Assembly: GCF_944324935.1 (NCBI RefSeq)
Contig: NZ_CALUYG010000002.1
Location: forward strand, 42,993-106,992
DNA from: an uncultured Desulfovibrio sp.
Lineage (GTDB): Bacteria > Desulfobacterota > Desulfovibrionia > Desulfovibrionales > Desulfovibrionaceae
Length of the DNA stretch: 64,000 bases
Direction of reading: 5' to 3'
Part shown: piece by piece, positions 1 through 8,442 of the stretch
Position numbering within the stretch: position 1 is the first letter of the stretch
Layout of the letters: every line of letters begins with the position of its first letter
Translations under genes and position numbers: made by a program
The notes under the pieces: generated by a model
The model's input: the letters and a program-made list of their open reading frames with translations, nothing else
Told to the model about the DNA's origin: nothing
Databases searched by the model: none

Positions 1-1828
1 TCTGGTTGAAGTCCTCGGCCGTCACGCCCAGCGTGTCATGCAAAAAGGCGCTGAACGGCTGGACGGACTGCACCAGCGTTTCGGCCTGATGCCGGTACGG
101 CGAGCCTTCCAGAATCTCGGGATAGACGTTCTTGATGTGCGAGGCGCAGCTGGCGCAGAGGGTCACGATGGCGTCGTACTTCTTGTGGGCGAAAGCGTCC
201 ACGTTCTGCTGGGCAGCCTCGATGGCCGTGGCCCGCTGCCCCATGACGTCCAGCGGCAGACCGCAGCAGGTCTGCTCCAGCGGGAAGTCCACCTCCACAT
301 TGAACGCCGCCATGAGCTTGACGAAGGTTTCCAGCTGGTCGGGGAAGATGAAGTCTTGCGCGCAGCCGCTGAACAGTGCGATACGCATGCGCGGTTCGCG
401 CAGCACGGGCTTGATGCGGGACCAGCGGTCGCGGAAGGATTCGGCGGCAATGGCGGGCAGGGCCTTGTACTGATGCTTGCCCAGGAAGATGGCGGGCAGG
501 TGGCGCAGATAGCTCACGTTGTCCTTGCCGGTCCCCGTGAACGGGCGCTGGGCGAAGCTCGCGAACTTGATGAGGTTATGGAACATCTTGCGGTTCTTCA
601 TCACCGAGGAGAGCAGCGCCATGGGCAGTCCGGCCCCGTCCTTCTCCACAAGACGGGCACGGATTTCCCGAATGAGGCGCGGCAGGTCGATGCCGCCGGC
701 ACAGACGTTCTTGCAGGCCTCGCAGCCGATACAGTTCTGGCTGAGGATCTTCGCCTTGTCCTGCCCGTGATAAAAATAGGTGAGGATGAGCCCGATGGCG
801 CCGATGTAGACATAGCCCATGCGATGCCCGCCCACCAGACGGAAGACGGGGCAGACGTTGGCGCAGGCCCCGCAGCGCACGCAACGGAAGATCTGGGAGA
901 AGAGGGGATCCCTGGCGATCTCGGTACGCCCGTTGTCCAGGAAGACCACATGCATGATCTTCTTGCCGGTCGGGGAGGCCGCGCAGTCGCCCGCGCCGTC
1001 CATGAAGGTAACGTAGGAGGTCAGGCGCTGGGCCGTGGCGTTGCGGGGCAGCACCTGCAGGGCCGTCAGGGCCACATCCAGCGTGGGCACGAGCTTGTCC
1101 AGCCCGGCCAGCACCACGTGCACGCGCGGCAGGGTGGTGACCATTTCGGCATTGCCCTCGTTGGTGACGGTGCTCACGCTGCCGTTTTCGGCCACGGCGA
1201 AGTTACAGCCGCTCACGCCCATGTCCGCGCGCAGATACTTACGGCGCAGCTGCACGCGCGCCACCTTGACCAGCCGCTGCACATCCGTATCCTGCGGGTC
1301 GCCGGTGGCCCTGGCGAAGTCGTCGGCCACCTGCTGCCGGGAAAGGTGGATGGCGGGCATGACCATGTGCGAGGGGCCCTCATGGCGCAGCTGGATGATC
1401 CATTCGCCGAGGTCGGTCTCGTCCACCACGAGGCCGTCGGCTTCCAGGCGCTTGTTGAGGTGGATCTCCTCAGCGGTCATGGACTTGGACTTGATGACGT
1501 ATTTGACGTCGTTTTCTCTGGCGATGCGGGCAATGATCTCGTTGGCGTCGGCGGCCGTGGCCGCCCGGTGCACGATGACGCCGCGCTTTTCCGCCTCGGC
1601 CCGGAACTGCGTATAGAGTTCCTCCATGTGCCGGCAGGCGTCATCCTTGGCGTCGGCGATCTGCCGGATAAGGCCGCGTTCGTCCACTTCCTTGAAGATG
1701 GCTTCACGGTTGGCGCGATAGGCCACGGCAAAGGTATCCAGGGTCCGGCGCAGGAACGTGTCCTCCAGCGCGCTGTCGATGTCCTTGTGATAGCCGGACA
1801 CGCTGCCGAGTTTTTCGCTGTTAGACAT
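1..1828 (-). CDS. Lactate-utilisation Fe-S protein, LutB-LutA type fusion (3' end outside window)
   Basis: Likely a subunit of the membrane-associated lactate dehydrogenase complex that passes electrons from lactate oxidation through Fe-S clusters. Seen in the 609 codons present: an N-terminal LUD domain (roughly residues 60-290), two ferredoxin-like 4Fe-4S motifs (CVRCGACANVCP near residue 313 and CIGCEACKNVC near 364), then a cysteine-rich CCG domain (FSGC, TCCGLPLD, CASC, about residues 470-570). LutB and LutA are separate proteins in Bacillus; one fused chain is the known Desulfovibrio form. The ATG at 1828 follows a GGAGGATG Shine-Dalgarno and overlaps the lutC stop by 8 bp, so the two are translationally coupled. 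The gene continues past base 1; a second CCG domain is expected there but cannot be seen. Confidence 0.9.
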   Translation of the reverse strand, partial: MSNSEKLGSVSGYHKDIDSALEDTFLRRTLDTFAVAYRANREAIFKEVDERGLIRQIADAKDDACRHMEELYTQFRAEAEKRGVIVHRAATAADANEIIARIARENDVKYVIKSKSMTAEEIHLNKRLEADGLVVDETDLGEWIIQLRHEGPSHMVMPAIHLSRQQVADDFARATGDPQDTDVQRLVKVARVQLRRKYLRADMGVSGCNFAVAENGSVSTVTNEGNAEMVTTLPRVHVVLAGLDKLVPTLDVALTALQVLPRNATAQRLTSYVTFMDGAGDCAASPTGKKIMHVVFLDNGRTEIARDPLFSQIFRCVRCGACANVCPVFRLVGGHRMGYVYIGAIGLILTYFYHGQDKAKILSQNCIGCEACKNVCAGGIDLPRLIREIRARLVEKDGAGLPMALLSSVMKNRKMFHNLIKFASFAQRPFTGTGKDNVSYLRHLPAIFLGKHQYKALPAIAAESFRDRWSRIKPVLREPRMRIALFSGCAQDFIFPDQLETFVKLMAAFNVEVDFPLEQTCCGLPLDVMGQRATAIEAAQQNVDAFAHKKYDAIVTLCASCASHIKNVYPEILEGSPYRHQAETLVQSVQPFSAFLHDTLGVTAEDFNQ

Positions 1829-2459
1829 GGGCATCCTCCAGAAGAACGATATGCAGTTCCAGCGGGCCGTGCACGCCGACGGCGCTGACGCGTTCGATGT
1901 CGGCGGTGCGGCTGGGCCCGGTGATGAGCGTGGTGTAGCTGCCGGGGCACTCGGCCATGCGCTCGCGCAGAGGGGCGGCGATGGACGGCAGGTCGGGATA
2001 GATGGCGTCGGCGCGCAGGATGAGGATGTGCGTCTCGCTGATCATGCCGGCAAGACGGGTATCCTCATTATCGCCCACGGCCAGGCATGTGCCGCTGGCG
2101 GCCACGCCCAGACGGGCCGTGGTCAGGCCCACGTCGATGCCGGCCAGATGCTTCCGCAGGCCTTCCCGGAGGCAGGCGAAGCCCTGCGCGGCGCAGGCCT
2201 CGGCCAGCGCGGCAAAGTCCGCGTCCGCCAGATCGGGCGCGGCAAGGATCTTCTGCACGCGGGTGGGCACTTTATTGGGGCCGGCGGGGCCTTTTTCCAC
2301 GTCTTCATCGGCCAGCAGCTCACAGGGAGCCTTGCGGGCGCAGACATCCACGGCGTATTGCAGGGCGGCGGCCATGTTGGGCAGGCGCTGCACCTGGGCG
2401 GCGACGGATTCCGCGCGGGCAATGAAGAGATCGACAAGTTCCTGGTTCACAGGGGCCAT
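1821..2459 (-). CDS. lutC: LutC/YkgG-type LUD domain protein of lactate utilisation
   Basis: A 212-residue single LUD-domain protein, the usual length for LutC. The C-terminal family signature is visible as GPSRTADIE followed by VGVHGPLELHIVLL. LutC is needed, with LutA and LutB, for L-lactate oxidation; its exact chemistry is not settled in the literature I know. An AAGGAG Shine-Dalgarno precedes the ATG. It lies 17 bp downstream of the glcF-like gene and overlaps the following Fe-S gene by 8 bp, so all four minus-strand genes read as one operon. No cysteine cluster is present, which separates it from LutB. Confidence 0.88.
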   Translation of the reverse strand: MAPVNQELVDLFIARAESVAAQVQRLPNMAAALQYAVDVCARKAPCELLADEDVEKGPAGPNKVPTRVQKILAAPDLADADFAALAEACAAQGFACLREGLRKHLAGIDVGLTTARLGVAASGTCLAVGDNEDTRLAGMISETHILILRADAIYPDLPSIAAPLRERMAECPGSYTTLITGPSRTADIERVSAVGVHGPLELHIVLLEDAHV

Positions 2460-2476
2460 GAGTCACTCCTTTGAAA

Positions 2477-3790
2477 CTATGCCGGGGCCTTGCCGTCCAG
2501 CCCCAGATGCTGTGCGTACAGCTGGACGGGATGGCGGACGACCACGGCGTCGTGATTTTGCGAAAGGACATCTTCCAGCTGCATCATGCAGGCTGGACAG
2601 GCGGCGGCCGCCACGGCGGCGCCGGTCTCCACGATGTTGTCCCGTTTGCGCTGACCGATGCGCAGGGAGAGGTCGTAATGGGTCAGATTGAAGGAGCCGC
2701 CGCAGCCGCAGCAGCGGTCGGCCTCGTCCATCTCCACCAGACGGCAGGGGGAGGACGCCCTGATGAGCGTGCGGGGCTGGCTGCGGATCCCCAGCCCCTT
2801 GGAGAGGTGGCAGGAATCGTGGTAGGTGACGGCCAGCGTGCCCTCGTCGCTTTCCGGCAGGGCCGCCACCTTGAGCACATCCACCAGAAAGGCGGTGATG
2901 TCCAGCGTCTTTTCGGCCAGGCGGGCGGCGGCGTCGCGCTCCAGCGTGCCGAGGCGCTGGGCATAGTGCGGCCAGAGGGAATGGATGGTCTTGGTGCAGG
3001 TGGGGCAGGGCGTGACGAGGTAGTCGAAATCGCCGCGCAAAATGGGCAGATTGACGGCGATCTGGCGCAGCATGCCCGTGGCGTCGCCCGAGGCCAGCGC
3101 GGGCATGCCGCAGCAGGCCAGCCCCTCCGGCAGGAAGACGGCCACCTTGTGATGGCGCAGCACGGCAAGGCAGGCCTGCGCCATGTCCACATAGAGCTTG
3201 TCCCCCATGCAGCCGGGATAGAAGGCCACCTTGAGGCCGCCTTCCGGGCGGGGCTCGTCCAGCGGGCCCGTGAGGGAGGTCAGGGAGCGGGGAGCAAGCG
3301 GGCGGATATGCCGTTTGCCCAGCAGAAAGGAGAGCATGGGCGCGCAGGCCGTCTCCTGTGCATCGTGGTTGCGGCGCAGCATGAGGCGTTGCAGGGGAGC
3401 GCCCACGCGCACGCTCAGGTTGAACAGTTCCGGCCGGGGCAGCAGGAAACGGAAGATCATCTTTTTCAGAGGCGGCAGACCGAGATAGGTGTTGACCACC
3501 TCGCGCGCTTCAAAAAAGATCTCCGTGATCTTCACGCCCGACGGACAGGCCGCCTCGCAGGAGCCGCAGAGCAGGCAGCGGTCGAGCTTGCCCGCCACGG
3601 CCTGCGGATCGCAGATGAGCTCGTGGGCCAGGTTGCTCACCAGCGCCAGTTTGCCGCGGGCCACATCGGCTTCTTTCATGGTGGCCCCGAACATGGGGCA
3701 GACGCTCTGGCAAAGGCCGCAGCGCATACAGGCCGCCAGCCGGTCATCCAGCGCCATGAGACGCCGGGCAAGGGAATGCAGATCGCTCAT
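2477..3790 (-). CDS. glcF: GlcF-like Fe-S subunit of (D-)lactate/glycolate dehydrogenase
   Basis: Electron-transfer partner of the adjacent FAD subunit; together they oxidise a 2-hydroxy acid, here most likely lactate, and hand electrons to the membrane. The 437 residues hold two N-terminal 4Fe-4S motifs (CMRCGLCQSVCP near residue 22 and CLLCGSCEAACP near 72) and two CCG domains (YPGCMGD with CCGMPALA; DSCHLSKG with CCGCGGSF). This is the standard GlcF layout and near the usual length. It starts 10 bp after the glcD-like stop. Substrate is inferred from the lut genes and the lactate permease nearby; a glycolate role cannot be excluded from sequence. Confidence 0.9.
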   Translation of the reverse strand: MSDLHSLARRLMALDDRLAACMRCGLCQSVCPMFGATMKEADVARGKLALVSNLAHELICDPQAVAGKLDRCLLCGSCEAACPSGVKITEIFFEAREVVNTYLGLPPLKKMIFRFLLPRPELFNLSVRVGAPLQRLMLRRNHDAQETACAPMLSFLLGKRHIRPLAPRSLTSLTGPLDEPRPEGGLKVAFYPGCMGDKLYVDMAQACLAVLRHHKVAVFLPEGLACCGMPALASGDATGMLRQIAVNLPILRGDFDYLVTPCPTCTKTIHSLWPHYAQRLGTLERDAAARLAEKTLDITAFLVDVLKVAALPESDEGTLAVTYHDSCHLSKGLGIRSQPRTLIRASSPCRLVEMDEADRCCGCGGSFNLTHYDLSLRIGQRKRDNIVETGAAVAAAACPACMMQLEDVLSQNHDAVVVRHPVQLYAQHLGLDGKAPA

Positions 3791-3800
3791 CGCGGCCCCC

Positions 3801-5189
3801 CTAACGGATGCTCACCAGCTTGGTGGGATTGAGCAGCCCCTTGGGATCAAGGGCGCGCCGCAGCCGCTGCGAGAAGAGGATGGTGCCGCGGGAGGTCTCC
3901 TTTTCCATCCACCTGGCCTTGGCCGTGCCGATGCCGTGCTCGCCGGACAGCGTGCCGTGCAGGCTGATGGCCGTCTCGAACATCTCGTCGATGGCCGCCT
4001 CCACCCGGGCGAACTCGTCGGCATCGCGCTTGTCGCAAAGGAAGGTGGGATGCAGGTTGCCGTCGCCGGCGTGACCGAACGTGCCGACCTCCACACGATG
4101 TTTGGCGGCGATGTCGGTAACGGCCTTCATCATGGCCGGGATCTGCGAGCGGGGCACGGTGGCGTCTTCCAGGATGGTGGTGGGGCGGGCGCGGGCCAGC
4201 ACCGGCAGGGCCATACGCCGCGCTTCCCAGAGTTTTGTCTTTTCGGCGGCGTCGCGCGCCACATGTACGGCCGTGGCGCCGGTGGTCTTGAGCACGCGCT
4301 CCACGGCCTCGGCATCGTCGGCCACCTGGGCCGGATGCCCGTCCACCTCGATGAGCAGGATGGCGGCCGCATCACGCGGCAGGCCGGCATGAGTGAAGTC
4401 GTCCACGCGCACGATGGTGTTGTTGTCCAGGAATTCCAGCGTACAGGGGACCACATGGGCGGCGATGATGCCGGCCACGGCTTCGGCGGCCTTCTGCATG
4501 TCGTCAAAGACGGCCATGAGGGCCTTGGAGGCCTTGGGCGGCGGCACGAGCTTGAGGATGGCCTGGGAGATGACGCCAAGCGTGCCCTCGCTCTGGGTGA
4601 GCATGCCCGCCAGATTGTAGCCGGTGACGCATTTGACGGTGCGCGAACCGCTCTTGACCACTTCGCCGGTGGCGTCGAAAAACTCCACGCCCATGACGTA
4701 ATCCTTGGTGACGCCGTACTTGAGGCCGCGCAGGCCGCCCGCGTTCTCCGCGATGTTGCCGCCGATGGTGGAGACGGACTGCGAGCCCGGGTCCGGCGGA
4801 TAGAACAGCCGGCGCTTTTCCACGGCCGCGGCGAATTGCGCCGTGATGACGCCGGGTTCCACCACGGCGTAGAGGTCGTTCTCGTTGATCTCCAGGATGC
4901 GGTTGAGGCCGTTGGTCAGGATGACCACCGTATCCGGCACGTCGGGGATGACGCCGCCGGACAGGTTGGTCCCCGCGCCGCGCACGGTCATGGGGATGCC
5001 GTTGTCGTACAGTTTTTTGACGCACTGGCCAAGCTGTTCGGTGGTGGTGGGGCGCACCACCAGCGTGGGCACGACAGGCGCGAGCACCGCGGAGTCATAG
5101 GAATAGCTCTGCCGGTCGGCCTCGGAGCTGAACACGTTCTCGGGGCCGAGCAGGGCCTCGAAATCCTTGATGAGAGCATTGTTTGCCAT
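3801..5189 (-). CDS. glcD: FAD-linked D-lactate/glycolate dehydrogenase (GlcD family)
   Basis: Catalytic flavoprotein of 462 residues, typical for the GlcD/D-LDH family. The N-terminal PCMH-type FAD domain is clear (VRPTTTEQL, then RGAGTNLSGG, and PPDPGSQSVSTIGGNIAENA-type region), and the C-terminal FAD-oxidase domain carries GTFGHAGDGNLHP. It probably oxidises D-lactate to pyruvate, the entry step for growth on lactate in Desulfovibrio. I chose the ATG at 5189 because GAGGG lies 7 bp upstream; an in-frame start at 5234 has no Shine-Dalgarno. It is the first gene of the minus-strand operon glcD-glcF-lutC-lutBA, with a sigma-70-like promoter about 75 bp upstream. Confidence 0.92.
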   Translation of the reverse strand: MANNALIKDFEALLGPENVFSSEADRQSYSYDSAVLAPVVPTLVVRPTTTEQLGQCVKKLYDNGIPMTVRGAGTNLSGGVIPDVPDTVVILTNGLNRILEINENDLYAVVEPGVITAQFAAAVEKRRLFYPPDPGSQSVSTIGGNIAENAGGLRGLKYGVTKDYVMGVEFFDATGEVVKSGSRTVKCVTGYNLAGMLTQSEGTLGVISQAILKLVPPPKASKALMAVFDDMQKAAEAVAGIIAAHVVPCTLEFLDNNTIVRVDDFTHAGLPRDAAAILLIEVDGHPAQVADDAEAVERVLKTTGATAVHVARDAAEKTKLWEARRMALPVLARARPTTILEDATVPRSQIPAMMKAVTDIAAKHRVEVGTFGHAGDGNLHPTFLCDKRDADEFARVEAAIDEMFETAISLHGTLSGEHGIGTAKARWMEKETSRGTILFSQRLRRALDPKGLLNPTKLVSIR

Positions 5190-5264
5190 GAAAGAACCCT
5201 CAAGACCCGCCGTGAAGTTACACCTTGTTACCAAATGACGGCGAGCCAGTGAAAAATGATGACT

Positions 5265-5293
5265 ATCTTACGTGAGAGGCACTGCCCTGTAAA
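5265..5293 (-). promoter_or_regulatory. Sigma-70-like promoter of the glcD operon
   Basis: On the minus strand TTTACA (5293-5288) is followed after exactly 17 bp by TAAGAT (5270-5265). The match is 5/6 and 4/6 to consensus. It would give a leader of about 70 nt before the glcD start at 5189. The spacer contains an imperfect inverted repeat, AGGCA/TGCC, that could be an operator. This is prediction from sequence only. Confidence 0.5.
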
Positions 5294-5350
5294 GTCCGGG
5301 CCGAAACGAGGCCGGTATGATGTCTTGCGCAGACTGTCCCGATCCGGGGA

Positions 5351-5830
5351 TCATGCTGGCGCGCCCTCTCCCTGTCCGTCGGCCAGCGCACAGATGAAGG
5401 CAAAGGCCTCCGGGCTGACCGGCTGCACGGACAGGCGGCTGCCCCGGCGCATGAGCTCCATGCCCGCCAGTTCCGGGAAGGCGGCCAGCTCCTTGCGGCG
5501 CAGCGGATGGGGGAAGGCCCTTTCCAGCTGGACGTCCACCATTTCCCAGATGGGCTTTTCCGGCGTGGCGCGGGGGTCGAAATGGCTGTTTTCCGGGTCC
5601 TGCGCCGTATGGTCGGGGTAGGCTTCCCGCACCACGCGCACCAGGCCGACGATGGCCGGGTCCGCGCCGCTGTGGTAGAAGAAGCCGCGATCGCCCACCC
5701 GCATGGACTTCATGAAGTTACGAGCCTGATAGTTGCGTACGCCGTCCCAGGAGGTCGTCTGTTGCGGCGCGCCGGCCAGATCCTGCCACGAAAAGCACTC
5801 CGGTTCGGATTTGAACAGCCAGTGTCGCAT
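5351..5830 (-). CDS. EVE (PUA-like) domain protein, YTH/ThyN1 type
   Basis: A 159-residue protein that is almost entirely one EVE domain: it opens with HWLFKSEPECFSWQDL, followed by WDGVRNYQARNFMKSM and GDRGFFYHSGADPAIVGLVRV, all classic EVE signatures. EVE domains are PUA-fold readers that bind modified bases in DNA or RNA; the ligand here is unknown. The start at 5830 has AGGGGG 8 bp upstream; an in-frame ATG at 5854 would put that site inside the gene. It sits alone between the divergent glcD operon and lldP, with no methylase or restriction gene nearby, so no defence role is implied. Confidence 0.88.
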   Translation of the reverse strand: MRHWLFKSEPECFSWQDLAGAPQQTTSWDGVRNYQARNFMKSMRVGDRGFFYHSGADPAIVGLVRVVREAYPDHTAQDPENSHFDPRATPEKPIWEMVDVQLERAFPHPLRRKELAAFPELAGMELMRRGSRLSVQPVSPEAFAFICALADGQGEGAPA

Positions 5831-5974
5831 CAAGGCGTCCCCCTCTGTAGGCACGCCGGCAGACCGCCCGCCGGCGATGGTGGATGATGATATGAAACCA
5901 TGCGGGCAAGGCCCCCGTCATGTCAAGAAGGCAGGGCGGAAAGAAGAGGCGCTCAATCTTTTTTTCTTATCTTG

Positions 5975-6004
5975 TTGACGCATATGGGGCGGATAAGATA
6001 TTAT
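5975..6004 (+). promoter_or_regulatory. Sigma-70-like promoter of lldP
   Basis: TTGACG (5975-5980) and TATTAT (5999-6004) are separated by 18 bp and both match consensus at 5 of 6 positions. The surrounding 40 bp are AT-rich against a GC-rich background. Transcription would start near 6011, about 95 nt before the lldP ATG. Confidence 0.65.
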
Positions 6005-6023
6005 CCTGAAAATATCCTGAAAA
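5991..6023 (+). promoter_or_regulatory. Candidate operator over the lldP -10 box: inverted repeat plus two 11-bp tandem repeats
   Basis: GGATAA-GATA-TTATCC (5991-6006) is a perfect 6-4-6 inverted repeat covering the -10 box. It runs into two exact adjacent copies of TATCCTGAAAA (6002-6012 and 6013-6023). The half-site TATCC occurs in both structures. Position across the -10 box and start site suggests a repressor or activator site for lactate control. The binding protein is not in the window. Confidence 0.5.
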
Positions 6024-6104
6024 AGGACAGTCCCTTCCCTTCCTCGGCATGGCGGATGGAGGGGAGGGGGCAAGGATGAACTTCTAACGTGTCTGGAGAG
6101 GCAT

Positions 6105-7745
6105 ATGGCTTGGACTCAGGTGTACGATCCCGCCGGGGGTGCGTTGCTGTCCGCGCTGTGCGCGGCCGTTCCGCTCATTGCGCTTTTTTACATGCTGGCC
6201 GTGCGCCGCGCCAAAGGACATCATGCCGCCGGTGCGGGCGTGGTGCTTTCCTTCGCGCTGGCCGTGCTTGTCTGGGGGATGCCGGCCTCCACGGCATTCA
6301 GCTCCTTTTTGTATGGGGCGGCCTTCGGCCTGTTCCCCATCGTGTGGATCGTGGTTACGGCGGTCTGGGTCTACAACATGACCGTCGAGTCCGGCGAGTT
6401 CGAATACATCAAGCAGTCCCTGGCGCGCCTGACCGATGACCGCCGCCTCCAGGCCATCTTCATCGCCTTTGCCTTCGGCTCCTTCATCGAGGGGACGGCT
6501 GGCTTCGGCACGCCCGTGGCCATCACCGCCGCCATGCTGGTGGGGCTGGGCTTCAAGCCGCTCTACGCCGCCGGCATCTGTCTCATCGCCAATACCGCGC
6601 CCGTGGCCTTCGGGGCCATCGGCGTGCCGATCATCGTGGCCGGACAGGTCTCGGGCTTCTCCGATCTGCACATCAGCGCCATCGTGGGACGCCAGCTGCC
6701 GTTCCTGTCGGTCATCGTGCCGCTCTGGCTCTGCGTGGTCATGTGCGGCTTCAAGCGTTCGATGGAAGTGCTGCCCGCCATCATTGTTTCCGGCGTCTGC
6801 TTTGCCGGATCGCAGTTCCTGTTCTCCAACTTCCACGGCCCGACCCTGCCGGACATCATGTCCGCCATCATCGCCATCATCGGCCTCGTGCTGCTGCTGC
6901 GCGTCTGGAAGCCGGCGCGCATCTTCCGCTTTGAAGGCGAGGCCGAAGCCGTCCTCGAGGGTGAGGCTCCCCGTTTCGGCGTGGTGCTGCGCGCCTGGGG
7001 GCCCTACATCATCCTGGCCGTGATGGTCTTTTTCTGGGGCCTGCCGCAGTTCAAGAATCTTCTCAACGCCATCCCCGGTTCGGTCATCACGTTCAGCTGG
7101 CCCGGCCTTGATGGTCTGGTGATGAAGGCCGCTCCCATCCTGCCCGAAGGCAAGGACCCGGTGTATCCGGCGGTCTTCACCCTCAACTGGCTCTCCGCGG
7201 GCGGCACGGCCATCCTCATTGCCGGCTTCCTGTCGGTGCCGCTCATGCCCGGCTACAGTTTCGGCCGCGCCGTGAGCTGTTTCTTCCGTACCATCGTGCA
7301 GCTGCGCTTCCCCATCCTGACCATCGCCATGATCCTGGGGCTGGCCTACCTCATGAACTACTCCGGCATGAGCTCCACGCTGGGCATCGCCTTCACCCTG
7401 ACCGGCAGCATCTTCCCCCTCTTTGCGCCGCTGCTGGGCTGGCTCGGCGTGTTCCTGACCGGTTCGGACACCTCGTCCAACGCGCTGTTCTGCGGCATGC
7501 AGCGCTCCACCGCCGAAGTGGTGGGCATGCCGCCCGAACTGGCCGTGGCCGCCAACTCTTCCGGCGGCGTGACCGGCAAGATGATCTCGCCCCAGTCCAT
7601 CAGCGTGGCCACCGCCGCCACCAGCATGGTGGGACAGGAAGGCGACCTCTTCCGCTTCGCCCTGCCGCACAGTATCGCCATGACGGCGTGCATCTGCGTG
7701 CTGACCTGGCTGCAGGCCACCGTACTGAGCTGGATGCTGCCGTAA
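6105..7745 (+). CDS. lldP: L-lactate permease (LctP/LldP family)
   Basis: Integral membrane lactate:proton symporter of 546 residues, the family length. Family landmarks include EGTAGFGTPVAITAAMLV in the first half and GLAYLMNYSGMSSTLG followed by TGSDTSSNALFCGMQ in the second. About a dozen hydrophobic segments are visible. A GGAGAGG Shine-Dalgarno lies just upstream. It is divergent from the glcD/lut operon, so uptake and oxidation are encoded side by side but transcribed separately. It has its own promoter with operator-like repeats and a terminator about 110 bp after the stop. Confidence 0.95.
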   Translation: MAWTQVYDPAGGALLSALCAAVPLIALFYMLAVRRAKGHHAAGAGVVLSFALAVLVWGMPASTAFSSFLYGAAFGLFPIVWIVVTAVWVYNMTVESGEFEYIKQSLARLTDDRRLQAIFIAFAFGSFIEGTAGFGTPVAITAAMLVGLGFKPLYAAGICLIANTAPVAFGAIGVPIIVAGQVSGFSDLHISAIVGRQLPFLSVIVPLWLCVVMCGFKRSMEVLPAIIVSGVCFAGSQFLFSNFHGPTLPDIMSAIIAIIGLVLLLRVWKPARIFRFEGEAEAVLEGEAPRFGVVLRAWGPYIILAVMVFFWGLPQFKNLLNAIPGSVITFSWPGLDGLVMKAAPILPEGKDPVYPAVFTLNWLSAGGTAILIAGFLSVPLMPGYSFGRAVSCFFRTIVQLRFPILTIAMILGLAYLMNYSGMSSTLGIAFTLTGSIFPLFAPLLGWLGVFLTGSDTSSNALFCGMQRSTAEVVGMPPELAVAANSSGGVTGKMISPQSISVATAATSMVGQEGDLFRFALPHSIAMTACICVLTWLQATVLSWMLP

Positions 7746-7855
7746 GCTTCGCGCGAAGAGGGTTTGTCGGGACATCTGTCAAACCGATTGCGGCGTGAGC
7801 GGAGCCCCTCTTCACGCGGATGACTCGGCGAGAGATGTTCGGACTCCTTTTCTGA

Positions 7856-7892
7856 GGGGGCGGTTCGCAAGGACCGCCCCCCGCCGCTTTTT
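7856..7892 (+). terminator. Intrinsic terminator downstream of lldP
   Basis: A 9-bp perfect stem, GGGGGCGGT pairing with ACCGCCCCC around an 8-nt loop, is followed five to six bases later by TTTTT. The short gap before the T-run makes it slightly atypical. Confidence 0.6.
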
Positions 7893-7966
7893 CCCTGGTC
7901 AGCCTGCACGATCCCCCCCAGCGGCAAGCGTCCGTCCCGGCGGGGCGTCACCCCGTCGCGCAGATT

Positions 7967-8010
7967 CTTTCCTTCCAGGTCCTCCATTTTCCCCCAGCGC
8001 CCTCTTGTGA
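7967..8010 (-). repeat. Diverged partial copy of the dispersed intergenic repeat
   Basis: Read on the minus strand this segment contains GGGCGCTGGGGGAAAATGG followed by AGG, which aligns with the core of the better copies (AAAGCGCGCTGGG, then GGGATGG or GGAATGGAGG). Flanking modules are not recognisable. Similarity was judged by eye. Confidence 0.4.
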
Positions 8011-8246
8011 GGAATGAGTCAGGGACTCGAGGCAAGTCCGCCTTCGAGGTGCGCGCTGCGGCTCGACACTCCATCATCGGTCGGGATGCGTCAGACTGTG
8101 GGCATGGTCAGCAATGAGCCGTTCCCGCAAGCTCTCATCTTTTTTGCGCTCGCATGACAGATTAATAGGTTTAATCGATGAATTATTGTTGCTATTTTAT
8201 ATGGGTTGAATTTTAAAAATATATCACTCTTGAAAGCGGAATATAC

Positions 8247-8275
8247 TTGCATGAATTTTCGTTATATGTTATAAA
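8247..8275 (+). promoter_or_regulatory. Possible promoter of sdaC
   Basis: TTGCAT (8247-8252), a 17-bp spacer and TATAAA (8270-8275) lie in the AT-rich segment. The -35 box matches consensus at only 3 positions. It implies a leader of about 160 nt. Confidence 0.3.
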
Positions 8276-8442
8276 AAATGATGCTACGGCATCCGTTTGT
8301 CAGTTTTATGACGAGATTGCTGCCCGCGAGGATTTGTCTTGCCATATCGTATATTCTCATATAAGGAAGTAGCGTCATCAATATACAGCGCTCAAATTTG
8401 TTGGGATGCACTTTGTCAATCTTGTAACAGGAGGGTACTGCA

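Larger units (their letters stand above)
7893..8442. other. Gene-free gap with an abrupt AT-rich half before sdaC
   Basis: No convincing gene was found in this stretch. The first half (to about 8150) is GC-rich and carries a diverged copy of the dispersed repeat. From about 8155 to 8440 composition becomes strongly AT-rich, unlike the rest of the window, up to the Shine-Dalgarno of sdaC. Short AT-rich inverted repeats are present (for example around 8340-8365), but no known riboswitch was recognised. Confidence 0.5.

Noticed and set aside
38-1888. Long plus-strand frame opposite the LutB-LutA gene
   Set aside because: Same GC effect; the minus strand carries LUD, ferredoxin and CCG motifs with a good ribosome binding site.
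5190-6104. Sigma-54 (-24/-12) promoter for the lactate genes
   Set aside because: I looked for GG-N10-GC elements on both strands; none fits, while sigma-70-like boxes do.
6084-7775. Long minus-strand frame opposite lldP
   Set aside because: Composition is His/Gly/Asp-rich without domains; lldP is certain.
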